Positions 1-6,201 of a DNA stretch of 18,093 nucleotides are shown piece after piece. A program made the position numbers and the translations under genes. Under the pieces are notes generated by a model, which worked only from the letters and a program-made list of their open reading frames with translations, was not told where the DNA came from and searched no databases. Each line of letters begins with the position of its first letter. The stretch's first letter is position 1. Source of the DNA: Chloroflexota bacterium (GTDB lineage: Bacteria > Chloroflexota > Anaerolineae > UBA4142); NCBI GenBank assembly GCA_023381515.1, contig JAMCQI010000112.1, positions 1-18,093 of the forward strand, written 5' to 3'.

Positions 1-1
1 G

Positions 2-829
2 GGATTGGAACGGTACGGGTTCCGTCCGCTGGAGGCAGTTATCACTGCCCTCATCGGCGTGATCGCCTTGAGCTATCTGATCGAGACCGTGCTCGCGCGG
101 CCGGACTGGGGGCTGATCGCCTACCACGCCGTCGTACCCCAGTTCAGCGGGGCTGAAAGCATTTTGATTGCGACCGGCATCCTGGGCGCGACCGTGATGC
201 CGCACGTGATTTTTCTCCACTCGGCTCTGACGCAAGGGCGAATCATTACGCGTGATCCGCAACAGCTCAAGCGCCTTTACCGTTTCGAGCTGCTCGACGT
301 GGTGATCGCGATGGGCGCGGCCGGCCTGATCAATATCGCGATGCTGATCATGGCCGCCTCGACCTTTCATGCGAAGGGGCTGACCGGGGTGGGGACGATC
401 GAGGAAGCTTACCAGACGCTGCAACCGCTCCTGGGTCCGGCTTCGGGCTGGGTCTTTGCCATTTCGCTCCTCGCGTCCGGCCTCTCATCGGCGACGGTCG
501 GGACGATGGCCGGCCAGGTGATCATGCAAGGATTCCTGCGGCGGCACATCGCTCCCTGGCTGCGCCGTTTGATCACGATGCTGCCTTCCCTCGCCGTCAT
601 TGCCCTCGGGCTGGACCCGACGAACACACTCGTCGTCAGCCAGGTCGTCCTGAGTTTTGGGCTGCCGTTTGCGGTCATCCCACTCGTGATGTTTACGGCA
701 CGGCGGGATGTGATGGGTGTGCTGGTGAATCGCCGACTGACGACGGTGATCGCGGGAACCGTCGCCGCGCTGATCGTGGCACTGAACATCTTTCTGCTCG
801 TGCAAACCCTTTTTGGCAGTGGAGGCTAG
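2..829 (+). CDS. Nramp-family Mn2+/Fe2+ transporter, 3' part only
   Basis: This is the C-terminal 275 residues of a proton-coupled divalent metal importer of the Nramp/MntH family. The frame is open to the window edge, so the true start lies upstream; the TTG at position 5 is only an internal Leu codon. The diagnostic helix-6 motif GATVMPH is at residues 62-68 of the visible part. In this family the Ala and Met of that motif coordinate the metal. About seven hydrophobic helices follow. The helix-1 DPGN motif must lie outside the window. The stop is 3 nt before the next ATG, and the SD (GGAGG, 820-824) of the downstream stress-protein gene lies inside this reading frame, so the two genes are almost certainly one operon. 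Family assignment is confident. Preference for Mn over Fe cannot be read from this fragment. Confidence 0.9.
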   Translation, partial: GLERYGFRPLEAVITALIGVIALSYLIETVLARPDWGLIAYHAVVPQFSGAESILIATGILGATVMPHVIFLHSALTQGRIITRDPQQLKRLYRFELLDVVIAMGAAGLINIAMLIMAASTFHAKGLTGVGTIEEAYQTLQPLLGPASGWVFAISLLASGLSSATVGTMAGQVIMQGFLRRHIAPWLRRLITMLPSLAVIALGLDPTNTLVVSQVVLSFGLPFAVIPLVMFTARRDVMGVLVNRRLTTVIAGTVAALIVALNIFLLVQTLFGSGG

Positions 830-832
830 CCT

Positions 833-1750
833 ATGTTCAAACGACTGCTAGTTCCCCTTGACGGCTCACAGCTCGCGGAAGCCGTTCTGCCACCGGCCGC
901 CTTTTTGGCCGAACGCCTGCACGCGACGATCATCCTCTTTCACGCGGTCGAGCAGGACGCCCCCGCGACCGTCCATGGGCAGCATCATCTTTTGACCGCC
1001 GTGGAAGCCGAGATCTATATCAGCGGACTCGCGACGCGGCTCGCGCAGCAAGGGCTGACCGTGGAGACGAATGTCCATCCCTTTAAAGAGACGGATGTCA
1101 CCCGCAGCATCAGCGAGCACGTTTCCGAATTGAACGCCGATTTGATCGTGCTGTGCGCGCACGGACGGGGCGGGCTGCGGGATGTGTTCGTCGGGAGCAT
1201 CGCCCAGAAGGTGATACAGCTCGGCACGACGCCGGTCTTTTTTGTACGACCGGAAGTCACCTCGCCGGACGCCCCCTATACCTGCCGCAAGATCCTGGTT
1301 CCGCTCGACGGAACGTCGATTCACGAGCCGGCCCTGCCGATCGCGACCGAAATCGCGCAAGCCTGCGACGCGTCGCTCCGCCTGCTGACGATCGTCCCGA
1401 CGACGGGCACGCTCTCGGCGGAACGCGCGGCCACGGGACTGCTCCTTCCGACGACGATGGTCGCCCTGCTCGATTTGGCTCAGCGCGGCGCGGTGGAATA
1501 TCTCGAGAGCGTGACGACGCGCTTGCTGACCGAAGGAATCCCGGCCGCGGCCCAAGTCGCTCGCGGGGATACGGCGTCCGCGATTGTGGAGATCGCCGCG
1601 CGCGAGCAAGCGGACCTGATTGTGATGGCGACGCATGGGCGCGGGAGCGTGGATGCGTTCTGGTCGGGGAGCGTGACGCCGAAGGTGCTTGCGAAGGCGC
1701 CGGCGCCGGTGCTGCTGGTGAGAGTGCATGGAGAGGAAGCACCGCGGTGA
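833..1750 (+). CDS. Tandem-domain universal stress protein (UspA family)
   Basis: This 305-residue cytoplasmic protein consists of two UspA folds, roughly residues 1-142 and 150-300. Each starts with the typical strand ([22 protein letters not shown]). Each ends with a nucleotide-binding loop and final strand: AHGRGG..VGS then VFFVRP in domain 1, and ATHGRGS..SGS then VLLVRV in domain 2. The glycine-rich loops are of the ATP-binding Usp type. The ATG start is fixed by GGAGG at 820-824 inside the end of the Nramp gene. Coupling to a metal importer suggests a role in metal or oxidative stress, but that is inference from context. A heptamer repeat array starts 4-5 nt after the stop codon. Confidence 0.93.
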   Translation: MFKRLLVPLDGSQLAEAVLPPAAFLAERLHATIILFHAVEQDAPATVHGQHHLLTAVEAEIYISGLATRLAQQGLTVETNVHPFKETDVTRSISEHVSELNADLIVLCAHGRGGLRDVFVGSIAQKVIQLGTTPVFFVRPEVTSPDAPYTCRKILVPLDGTSIHEPALPIATEIAQACDASLRLLTIVPTTGTLSAERAATGLLLPTTMVALLDLAQRGAVEYLESVTTRLLTEGIPAAAQVARGDTASAIVEIAAREQADLIVMATHGRGSVDAFWSGSVTPKVLAKAPAPVLLVRVHGEEAPR

Positions 1751-1754
1751 GGAC

Positions 1755-2013
1755 CAGTAGGCAGAAGGCAGAAGGCAGAAAGCGGAAAGCGGAAAGCAGA
1801 AGGCAGAGGAGCGGAGGAGCAGAGGAGCAGGGGAGAGGGAAGTAGGCAGAACGCAGGAGGCAGGAGGCAGGAGGCAGAACGCAGAAGGCAGTAGGCAGAA
1901 AGCAGTAGGCAGAAAGCAGTAGGCGGAAGGCAGAAGGCAGAACGCAGAAGGCAGTAGGCAGAAAGCAGTAGGCAGAAAGCAGTAGGCGGAAGGCAGAAGG
2001 CAGAAGAGCAGGG
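1755..2013. repeat. Degenerate heptamer tandem array (GGCAGAA / AGCAGTA type)
   Basis: About 260 bp of 7-nt units, such as GGCAGAA, AGCAGTA and GGCGGAA, with drift toward GGAGCA in the middle. A higher-order unit is visible: nine heptamers (63 bp) at 1878-1940 are repeated without any mismatch at 1941-2003, so recent expansion occurred in 63-bp steps. The strand is almost pure purine plus C. Apparent ORFs through it are low-complexity (CLLPTAF-type on the minus strand) and not believable. No function is evident. Confidence 0.9.
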
Positions 2014-2028
2014 GAGCAGGGGGGATGA

Positions 2029-2060
2029 GACCTTCGAGGTTTCCGAAAACCTCGAAGGTC
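2029..2060. terminator. Perfect 14-bp inverted repeat (GACCTTCGAGG arms)
   Basis: The arms at 2029-2042 and 2047-2060 are fully complementary around a CCGA loop, giving a very stable stem-loop on either strand. It is the first strong hairpin downstream of the Nramp-usp operon and could end that transcript, but no T-run follows on either strand. A dispersed structural repeat is equally likely. Confidence 0.45.
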
Positions 2061-2166
2061 TTGGAGCGAGGGCGGGCGCGTCGGCGAGATCGGGAGAGAG
2101 GCCGAGGCGCTTTTTCAATTCTTGTTTTTCTTCGACGAGGACCTTGCCGGAGGAGTGGTTGGCTGT
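2060..2166 (-). pseudogene. Remnant of terminase large subunit C-terminus
   Basis: In one minus-strand frame, the stretch from about 2166 down to 2060 reads [20 protein letters not shown], then [15 protein letters not shown]. The string K-x-E-L-K-K-R-L-G-x-S-P-D-x-A-D-A matches the pattern that closes the nuclease domain of many phage large terminases (Lys/Glu, then RLGxSPDxADAL). No start codon, SD or upstream nuclease domain is attached; the frame runs into a palindromic repeat at 2202-2225. It has the same orientation as the truncated terminase at 3733-4602 and lies downstream of it in the reading direction. It may therefore be the detached tail of that gene. Recognition rests on a short motif from memory. 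Confidence 0.5.
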
Positions 2167-2508
2167 TGAGGGGTGACCGAGAGGGGACCGGTTGCGAGGC
2201 CAGGGGCGACCGGCCGGTCGCCCCTACCGATCATCCGGTTACGGCTGGGCATGCTTCACAGAGGTAGGCCATCGTGGGCGGAGGGCGACCGTCTTTCGCA
2301 GAGGGCGATCATCCTTCGGCTACCCCTTCACTTGGTTCAGGGCTTTGGCTCGGGACAGGCTCCGGGTCGCCCCTACGGCCAGGCTGCGGAGCGCGACTGC
2401 GGGCAGGCGGACGTCGGGATTTTGGGCGACCGCCGCCTGGCGATCGATCCCGCGCGGGGTCTTTAGGTTAGCGAAAACCGCGAAAGCGGGGAGAGCAGGC
2501 GCCCCGGT
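2167..2508. other. Gene-free stretch of GC-rich palindromic repeats
   Basis: A perfect 24-bp palindrome lies at 2202-2225 (AGGGGCGACC, then its complement). A second half-site cluster of the same GGTCGCCCCTAC type lies at about 2366-2378. The CTCGGGACAGGCTC stretch at 2349-2362 recurs near 13921-13934 as CTCGGGACAGGCTCTGGGCCGCCCC. Open frames here have no SD and no recognisable protein pattern. Confidence 0.6.
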
Positions 2509-2540
2509 AGTTGGACAGTTGGATAGTTGGGCAGTTGGCT
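2509..2540. repeat. Octamer tandem repeat, 4 units (AGTTGGAY type)
   Basis: Four consecutive 8-nt units: AGTTGGAC, AGTTGGAT, AGTTGGGC, AGTTGGCT. This is the only short tandem array in the window with period 8 rather than 7. Confidence 0.85.
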
Positions 2541-2623
2541 AGGCGGTTTTTAGCCGTCAGGAATCTGCCTGTGATTGGCTCAGCCGCCCGGGTTTTGGCA
2601 ACAGAGACGCGTGTCGATCGCGA

Positions 2624-3019
2624 TCAGGTTGCGCCGGCTTTCTTCTGCTGCGCGGGTAGGCGCACGACGAGAAAGTATCCGAACCAGATAAAGAGCACGA
2701 CGTGGATCGCAATCACGCTCCAGCCGAGAATGTTCATTTGCCCCGCGAGCTGGGCAAACAGTAGAACCACAGCGCTCAGCGGATAGTAAACGAGCAGGCA
2801 GTCGATAATCACCTTTTTGAATTCCATGCTGTCGGATTTGCGCGCCAACCAGAGCAGAAGGGTAAAGGTGACAAGGGCGGTGCCGGACAAACGCGCAAGG
2901 GTTGTCGCGATGTCATTGAGGGTCACGCCAAACGGATCGAGCATGAAACCGGGAGCAAGTACGAAGCCGATTCCGAAGACACCTTCGATGATCGCCGCGA
3001 CGAGGAAGAGAGTGTTCAC
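2624..3019 (-). CDS. Small four-helix membrane protein, function unknown
   Basis: 131 residues with about four hydrophobic helices (roughly 2-22, 38-60, 70-90, 97-121) and a short basic tail ending in PAQQKKAGAT. The start is GTG at 3019, preceded by a strong SD (AAAGGAGG, about 3027-3034). I do not recognise the family and no catalytic or metal-binding motif is visible. The gene stands alone on the minus strand with its own near-consensus promoter about 230 nt upstream. A 23-codon ORF and two hairpins lie in between, suggesting leader-mediated control. It sits between the two terminase fragments, so it may have arrived as part of the DNA that separates them. Confidence 0.8.
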   Translation of the reverse strand: MNTLFLVAAIIEGVFGIGFVLAPGFMLDPFGVTLNDIATTLARLSGTALVTFTLLLWLARKSDSMEFKKVIIDCLLVYYPLSAVVLLFAQLAGQMNILGWSVIAIHVVLFIWFGYFLVVRLPAQQKKAGAT

Positions 3020-3048
3020 CGTCAGACCTCCTTTTGTTGAGAATAAAC

Positions 3049-3093
3049 AACACCTGCCGCGGACGCCTCAAGACGCGCCAAACGACAGGTGTT
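3049..3093 (-). promoter_or_regulatory. Leader hairpin overlapping the leader-peptide stop
   Basis: Arms AACACCTG (minus 3093-3086 as read) and CAGGTGTT (3056-3049) are perfectly complementary. The 5' arm is inside the leader ORF and the 3' arm lies between its stop and the SD of the membrane-protein gene. A second small stem (TTGTT...AACAA) just upstream of that SD shares two bases with the first, so the two could compete. There is no T-run, so control of translation is likelier than termination. Confidence 0.4.
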
Positions 3094-3139
3094 TGAACCC
3101 GTTGCAGAGAATGCGGGCATAGGAGATCGAGGTGCGCAT
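3068..3139 (-). CDS. Candidate 23-aa leader peptide
   Basis: ATG at 3139 opens 23 codons (MRTSISYARIL...HLSFGAS) ending at TGA 3068-3070. A strong SD (GGAGG, plus-strand 3147-3151) sits 7 nt before the ATG, as good as any in the window. It lies wholly within the transcribed leader of the membrane-protein gene and ends 48 nt before that start. Codons for Lys-His-Leu near its end form the 5' arm of a hairpin (3086-3093 pairing with 3049-3056), so a translating ribosome would open that stem. This is the geometry of an attenuator or inducible leader. The peptide has no recognised family; only the SD, size and position argue for it. Confidence 0.5.
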   Translation of the reverse strand: MRTSISYARILCNGFKHLSFGAS

Positions 3140-3181
3140 CGTTGCGCCTCCTCTCGTAAAAGAAAAAGCTCTCCGCGGACG

Positions 3182-3197
3182 CGCCAGTAAACTGGCG
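3182..3197 (-). promoter_or_regulatory. Hairpin in the 5' leader (CGCCAGT/ACTGGCG)
   Basis: A perfect 7-bp stem with AA at the tip. It is enclosed by a longer imperfect pairing between the CTCCTCGCG segment (about 3204-3212) and CGCGGAGAG (about 3168-3177). It lies early in the transcript, before the leader ORF. Confidence 0.4.
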
Positions 3198-3251
3198 TTC
3201 GTTCGCGAGGAGCACTCCTCACCACCAGGTCAACGACAACCTTATGTTACT

Positions 3252-3280
3252 ATTGTAAGGCTGAAATACGGTGGTGTCAA
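3252..3280 (-). promoter_or_regulatory. Near-consensus sigma-70-type promoter of the leader/membrane-protein unit
   Basis: Reading the minus strand, TTGACA (plus 3275-3280) is followed by 17 nt and TACAAT (plus 3252-3257). That is 6/6 at -35 and 5/6 at -10 with optimal spacing. Transcription should start near 3245, giving a leader of about 225 nt before the GTG at 3019. Confidence 0.8.
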
Positions 3281-3344
3281 TGGTCAGCGAATGTGGGGCG
3301 GGACATCCCCAATTTCGGGACGGTCACGTGGAAGGGGATAGGAC

Positions 3345-3403
3345 GGGCGAGAACGCCCGCCCATAAATGGGCAGGCTGCAGGGCGATGCCCCGTTCACGG
3401 GGC
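3345..3403. repeat. Cluster of three short perfect hairpins
   Basis: Back-to-back stems: GGGCG-AGAA-CGCCC (3345-3358), GCCCAT-AA-ATGGGC (3359-3372) and GCCCCGT-TC-ACGGGGC (3388-3403). The chained-hairpin design resembles the multi-hairpin repeat around the transposase but with different sequences. No gene is supported between 3281 and 3732. Confidence 0.6.
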
Positions 3404-3490
3404 TGAGGCTTTGGCGACGGAGGTTGGTCGGCAAACCCCGCTGGACCCCCACCGAAAACGCGGGGCCTTTGCTCGCGTAGTCCCCCTCAT

Positions 3491-3594
3491 CCCGCAAAGC
3501 CCGCGGGATCTGCGATTCCGCAAAGCCCGCGGGATCTGCGATCCCGCAAAGCCCGCGGGATCTGCGATCCCGCAAAGCCCGCGGGATCTGCGAA
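3491..3594. repeat. 26-bp direct repeat, 4 tandem units
   Basis: Four head-to-tail 26-bp units start at 3491, 3517, 3543 and 3569. Each reads YCCGCAAAGCCCGCGGGATC followed by TGCGAW. Only the first base of unit 2 and the last base of unit 4 differ. There are no unique spacers, so it is not a CRISPR. Single, diverged relatives of the unit are scattered elsewhere (14311-14336, about 14655-14681, 17066-17086). Confidence 0.92.
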
Positions 3595-3611
3595 GCGACA
3601 AGACCCCCTCA

Positions 3612-3634
3612 CCCCGCTGGGGACCGCGGGGTCT
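3612..3634. repeat. Dispersed CCCCGC...GCGGGGTCT hairpin element
   Basis: One copy of a family with constant arms CCCCGC and GCGGGG, a variable centre, and a trailing TCT or CAGG. Other copies lie at 5073-5096, 5196-5220, about 14415-14437, 14445-14467, 17108-17129 and about 17158-17180. Confidence 0.7.
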
Positions 3635-3732
3635 CCGACCCTACCCTCTCCCCCATCGGAAAGAACCCGAGGGGGGAGAGGAGACAAAAAGCCGGGGTGC
3701 CGGCACGGGCAGGTTGTGGGGCGCGGGGAGGG

Positions 3733-4602
3733 TCAGGCGGACCGTTCGCGGGCGGATTCGATCCATGCGAGGTTGAAGAGGGCGTCTTCAGCCTGGTCGG
3801 GAAATTCGCCGAGGACGCGCTGCTGGAAGACGGGCGACTCTTGACCCCACTGCTCGCGCCGTTCGTCCACCCACGCGGCGGAGACCCGGTGCGCGGCGAT
3901 GGCTTCGTCGACGGTGACGTGGCGCACCCACCATTGGGAGAGACCTGGGGCGCGGCGGTGGATATCGTAAAAGCGGCCCGAGCGGCCGCCCGGCGTGGAG
4001 ATGGCGAGCGCGTAGCAGTCGCCCGAGGAGAGAGCACCTTCGATGGCATCCCAAGTCGGGTCGGGGATCGCCTTGGCTTCGTCGAGAACGTAAAGGATGC
4101 AAGCGGAATGGGCGCCTTCGGTAAATTCAGGGCGGTCGCTCGCGGCGGCAAAGGCTTGGCAGTTCTCCCCCATGCGGAGCCACTGCTTGAATAGGAGAGG
4201 TCGGACCGAGGTCTTGGACCAGTCCGCGCGGCGGGCCCATTTGTGAATCTCGGGCCAGAGAAAGTGCGTGAGTTGGCGCCAGACGGACGCGGTGGTGACG
4301 ATCTTGGCTTCGCGATGGGCGCTCGCAAACCAGAGAACGGCCCAGGCGGCGACCGTCGTCTTACCCAACCCATGCGGACCGCGCACGGCGACTCGGCGCT
4401 CGGCCAGAAGCGCATTCAGGATCTCATCCTGGTATGGCGCCGGCTCGGCCTTGAGGACCGCGCGGCAAAAGCCGACGGGATCATTCGAATAGCTAGGCGT
4501 CGGGGTCGGGCGCGGCTGAGGGGTCGGCCGCGGGAGCCGGACTATCGAGGGTTCCAAGAATCGCCTGTTTGATTGTCTCGACCGGGATGAATGAGCCGAC
4601 AA
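3733..4602 (-). CDS. Phage-type terminase large subunit, ATPase half only
   Basis: The protein (289 aa from the longest start, TTG at 4602) carries the packaging-motor ATPase: Walker A GPHGLGKTT (75-83), Walker B ILYVLDEA (169-176) and the coupling motif ISTPGG (201-206). Large terminases usually run 430-600 aa with a C-terminal RNase H-like nuclease. Here the frame stops right after the ATPase domain, so the nuclease is missing. A fragment resembling the lost tail lies 1.6 kb downstream. The first ~37 residues are Pro/Arg-rich because they overlap the small-subunit gene out of frame; the real start is probably nearer 4557 (TTG) or within the overlap, with no clear SD. No other phage genes are nearby. 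It is probably an inactive relic, though a domesticated ATPase is possible. Confidence 0.8.
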   Translation of the reverse strand: MSAHSSRSRQSNRRFLEPSIVRLPRPTPQPRPTPTPSYSNDPVGFCRAVLKAEPAPYQDEILNALLAERRVAVRGPHGLGKTTVAAWAVLWFASAHREAKIVTTASVWRQLTHFLWPEIHKWARRADWSKTSVRPLLFKQWLRMGENCQAFAAASDRPEFTEGAHSACILYVLDEAKAIPDPTWDAIEGALSSGDCYALAISTPGGRSGRFYDIHRRAPGLSQWWVRHVTVDEAIAAHRVSAAWVDERREQWGQESPVFQQRVLGEFPDQAEDALFNLAWIESARERSA

Positions 4603-4963
4603 GGTCTAGTCCCTCCAGGGCTTCGCGCCAGGTTGCGGGCTGGACGTTGGGCAGATTGGCCAGGGCGTTGTCGGTCTTTTCGGAGGCTGCCTCCAGTCCG
4701 TGGAGAAAATGTTCGATCGAGCGCCGGCCCTCGAGGGCCAAGACGACGGTATCGAATTGTTTGGCGCGCTCGACCCAGTTCCAGTGGGCGGAGAGGTAGC
4801 GCCAATACATGCACTTGGTTCTTCCTACAGTCCGCCAGTCGATACCGTGGTATTTGGCGTAAGCTTTGCGCAGCGAGCGGCCGGGACCCAAGTCGCGGTA
4901 GACGGTGAAACGGTTGAAGGATCCGATCGGCTCTCCTTCGATTCGTTCCCAGACTTCTCCCAT
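4493..4963 (-). CDS. Terminase small subunit-like protein
   Basis: 156 residues. The N-terminal half has the Trp-rich, helix-turn-helix-like pattern of phage small terminases: YRDLGPGRSLRKAYAKY (22-38), then WNWVERAKQFD (61-71), which matches the W-x-W-x-x-R-A-x-x-[FY]-D signature common in these DNA-binding subunits. The acidic, Pro/Ala-rich tail (SPAPAADPSAAPDPDA) is likely disordered. ATG at 4963 has SD AAGGGGG. Its 3' end overlaps the large-subunit frame, the usual order for terS-terL. Normally it would recognise the packaging site and load the motor. No capsid, portal or integrase gene accompanies it. Confidence 0.65.
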   Translation of the reverse strand: MGEVWERIEGEPIGSFNRFTVYRDLGPGRSLRKAYAKYHGIDWRTVGRTKCMYWRYLSAHWNWVERAKQFDTVVLALEGRRSIEHFLHGLEAASEKTDNALANLPNVQPATWREALEGLDLVGSFIPVETIKQAILGTLDSPAPAADPSAAPDPDA

Positions 4964-5012
4964 GGTTCCCCCTTGTGCTTCTCGTTAAGCGGCAATCAAG
5001 ATTGCTAATTAC

Positions 5013-5041
5013 AGCATAGCACATATGTTCTGTTTTGTCAA
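5013..5041 (-). promoter_or_regulatory. Promoter of the terminase pair
   Basis: On the minus strand TTGACA (plus 5036-5041) is separated by 17 nt from TATGCT (plus 5013-5018). The start would be near 5006, about 43 nt before the ATG of the small subunit. Confidence 0.7.
5019..5030 (-). promoter_or_regulatory. SOS-box-like palindrome between -35 and -10
   Basis: GAACATATGTGC, read on the minus strand, is one base away from a symmetric GAAC-N4-GTTC, the LexA operator pattern of Gram-positives and relatives. It contains the perfect palindrome ACATATGT and occupies the promoter spacer, where a repressor would block polymerase. Single-site similarity only. Confidence 0.35.
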
Positions 5042-5470
5042 GAGGGAAGTGGGAAAATTAAAGAAAGGATGAACCCCGCTGGAGTGCGCGGGGCAGGTGA
5101 TGAGGGATGAGGGATGAAGGCGGAAGGATGAAAGCGGGGGAGCGATGTAGCATAGCGCCTTGTGCGCGTTCGGGGCGCACGCTGCGGGCGGTTAGACCCC
5201 GCTGAGGGACGCGGGGCAGGCACCACGGCAACACAATGCAAAACCGACCTCCGTCGGTTCAAACCCCATTCGCGTTGGAATCGTTCGTGAAAAGCCCCTC
5301 GCCCTCATCGGTTTGTGATGGGGGAGAGGGTAGGGTGAGGGGGCAGGTGGCAATGAGCCAATTGGCCAATTTCCAATGAGCCAAGAAAAGCGGCGTGGGA
5401 GCGCGAGGATCAGTTGGGCCGCAATAGACGGCAGGGAGCGCGAGAAGCGCGAGAGAGGGAGGGGGCAATG
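5042..5470. other. Gene-free repeat mosaic
   Basis: Contents in order: a CCCCGC/GCGGGG element (5073-5096), a few GGATGAG/GGATGAA heptamers (about 5098-5131), an inverted copy of the GTAGCATAGC element (5147-5168), an interrupted copy of the transposase-associated repeat (5188 to about 5275), and an imperfect CCCTCATC...GATGGGGGAGAGGG hairpin (about 5302-5331). Frames across it show no protein pattern and no SD. Confidence 0.6.
5188..5275 (+). repeat. Transposase-associated multi-hairpin repeat, copy A (interrupted)
   Basis: The left hairpin starts normally (GCGGTTAG, 5188-5195) but is broken by a 25-bp CCCCGC/GCGGGG element at 5196-5220. Homology resumes at GGCAACACAA and the second hairpin is intact (5242-5259, ACCGACC/GTCGGT arms), followed by the shared CAAA..CCATTCG segment. 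One repeat type nested in another gives their relative age: the GCGGGG element moved later. Confidence 0.7.
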
Positions 5471-5474
5471 AGAT

Positions 5475-5817
5475 GTAGGGGCGAGGCATTTGAGAGATGA
5501 AGGATGAGGGATGAAGAGCGCAAGTTGTAGGGGCGGGGCATTTGAGAGATGAAGGATGAGAGATGAAGGATGAGGGATGAAGAGCGCAAGTTGTAGCGGC
5601 GAGGCATTTGAGAGATGAAGGATGAAGGATGAAGAGCGCAAGTTGTAGGGGCGAGGCATTTGAGAGATGAAGGATGAAGAGGATGGGGTTGTAGGGGCGA
5701 GGCAGGAAGAAGGATGAGGGATGAAGGATGAGGGATGAAGAGCGCAAGTTGTAGGGGCGAGGCATTTGAGAGATGAAGGATGAAGAGGATGGGGTTGTAG
5801 GGGCGAGGCATTTGCCA
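5475..5817. repeat. Composite repeat array: GTAGGGGCGAGGCATTTGAG cores plus heptamers
   Basis: Seven cores beginning GTAG(G/C)GGCG(A/G)GGCA start at 5475, 5527, 5593, 5644, 5691, 5751 and 5797. Between them lie heptamers of the GGATGAA/GGATGAG type and usually GAGCGCAAGTT. Unit lengths (52, 66, 51, 47, 60, 46) differ largely by multiples of about 7, so length variation is mostly gain or loss of heptamers. ORFs of 140-336 codons running antisense through it encode only reiterated SSFILHPS-type strings and are artefacts. Confidence 0.85.
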
Positions 5818-5901
5818 AATCATTGTCGCCACATGGCGCGCCTAGGCTCGTGCCAGCGCGTTCTCCAACCAACCGCGATCTGGCAAATGCCTCGCCCCTA
5901 C
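5797..5901. repeat. 21-bp perfect terminal inverted repeats around 63 bp
   Basis: The last core (5797-5817, GTAGGGGCGAGGCATTTGCC plus A) has its exact reverse complement at 5881-5901, enclosing a unique 63-bp stretch. This resembles a tiny non-autonomous element or a long-stem structural repeat. Confidence 0.65.
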
Positions 5902-6154
5902 GCGCCGCATCTGTTATCATGAAGATCGTGTGTTGGCAATCACGCGTGCGGAAAATCCGTCTGATTGCGCTTGTCGGAAGTCGCGAGTTAGTGAATGCCG
6001 TTGTGGAAACGCAAACGCGCAGATGAGCGGGCGCTCGAAGACGCGCAGAGGTTGGTGGGTGCGAATCATCGGAAGATGCACCTCGGCGCGCTTGATCGGG
6101 GCTGTAGAAACGAATGGATCTGCCACGAAGGTGGTCGAGTTCGTGTTTCATCGA
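5902..6154. other. Unassigned stretch downstream of the CBS/HEPN gene
   Basis: About 250 bp, lower in repeats than its surroundings. Frames are open on both strands (for example ATG 5919 reading MKIVCWQSRVRK), but none has an SD or a recognisable pattern. It may be decayed coding DNA. Confidence 0.35.
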
Positions 6155-6193
6155 GGGAGGGCCCAGGTCGGCACGGACCTGGGTGGCCCTCCC
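6155..6193 (-). terminator. Strong hairpin just after the CBS/HEPN gene
   Basis: GGGAGGGCCCAGGTC pairs with GACCTGGG(TGG)CCCTCCC around a short loop, with a 3-nt bulge. It begins 8 nt beyond the stop codon at 6202. There is no T-run, so it may act as a 3' stabiliser or a Rho-assisted end of the res-mod operon rather than an intrinsic terminator. Confidence 0.5.
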
Positions 6194-6201
6194 CGACCCC
6201 A

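Noticed and set aside
1480..2118. Minus-strand ORF of 212 codons rich in CLLP/SAF repeats
   Set aside because: It is an artefact of the heptamer array; only its first ~20 residues, part of the terminase-like remnant, are of interest.
3491..3594. Possible CRISPR array
   Set aside because: The units are contiguous with no spacers, and no cas genes are present.
3609..4415. Minus-strand ORF of 268 codons overlapping the terminase
   Set aside because: Out-of-frame shadow, Pro/Ser/Arg-rich. The terminase frame carries Walker A/B motifs.
5250..5265. GGTTCAAACCCC resembling a tRNA T-loop
   Set aside because: It is part of the dispersed multi-hairpin repeat; no acceptor or anticodon stem surrounds it.
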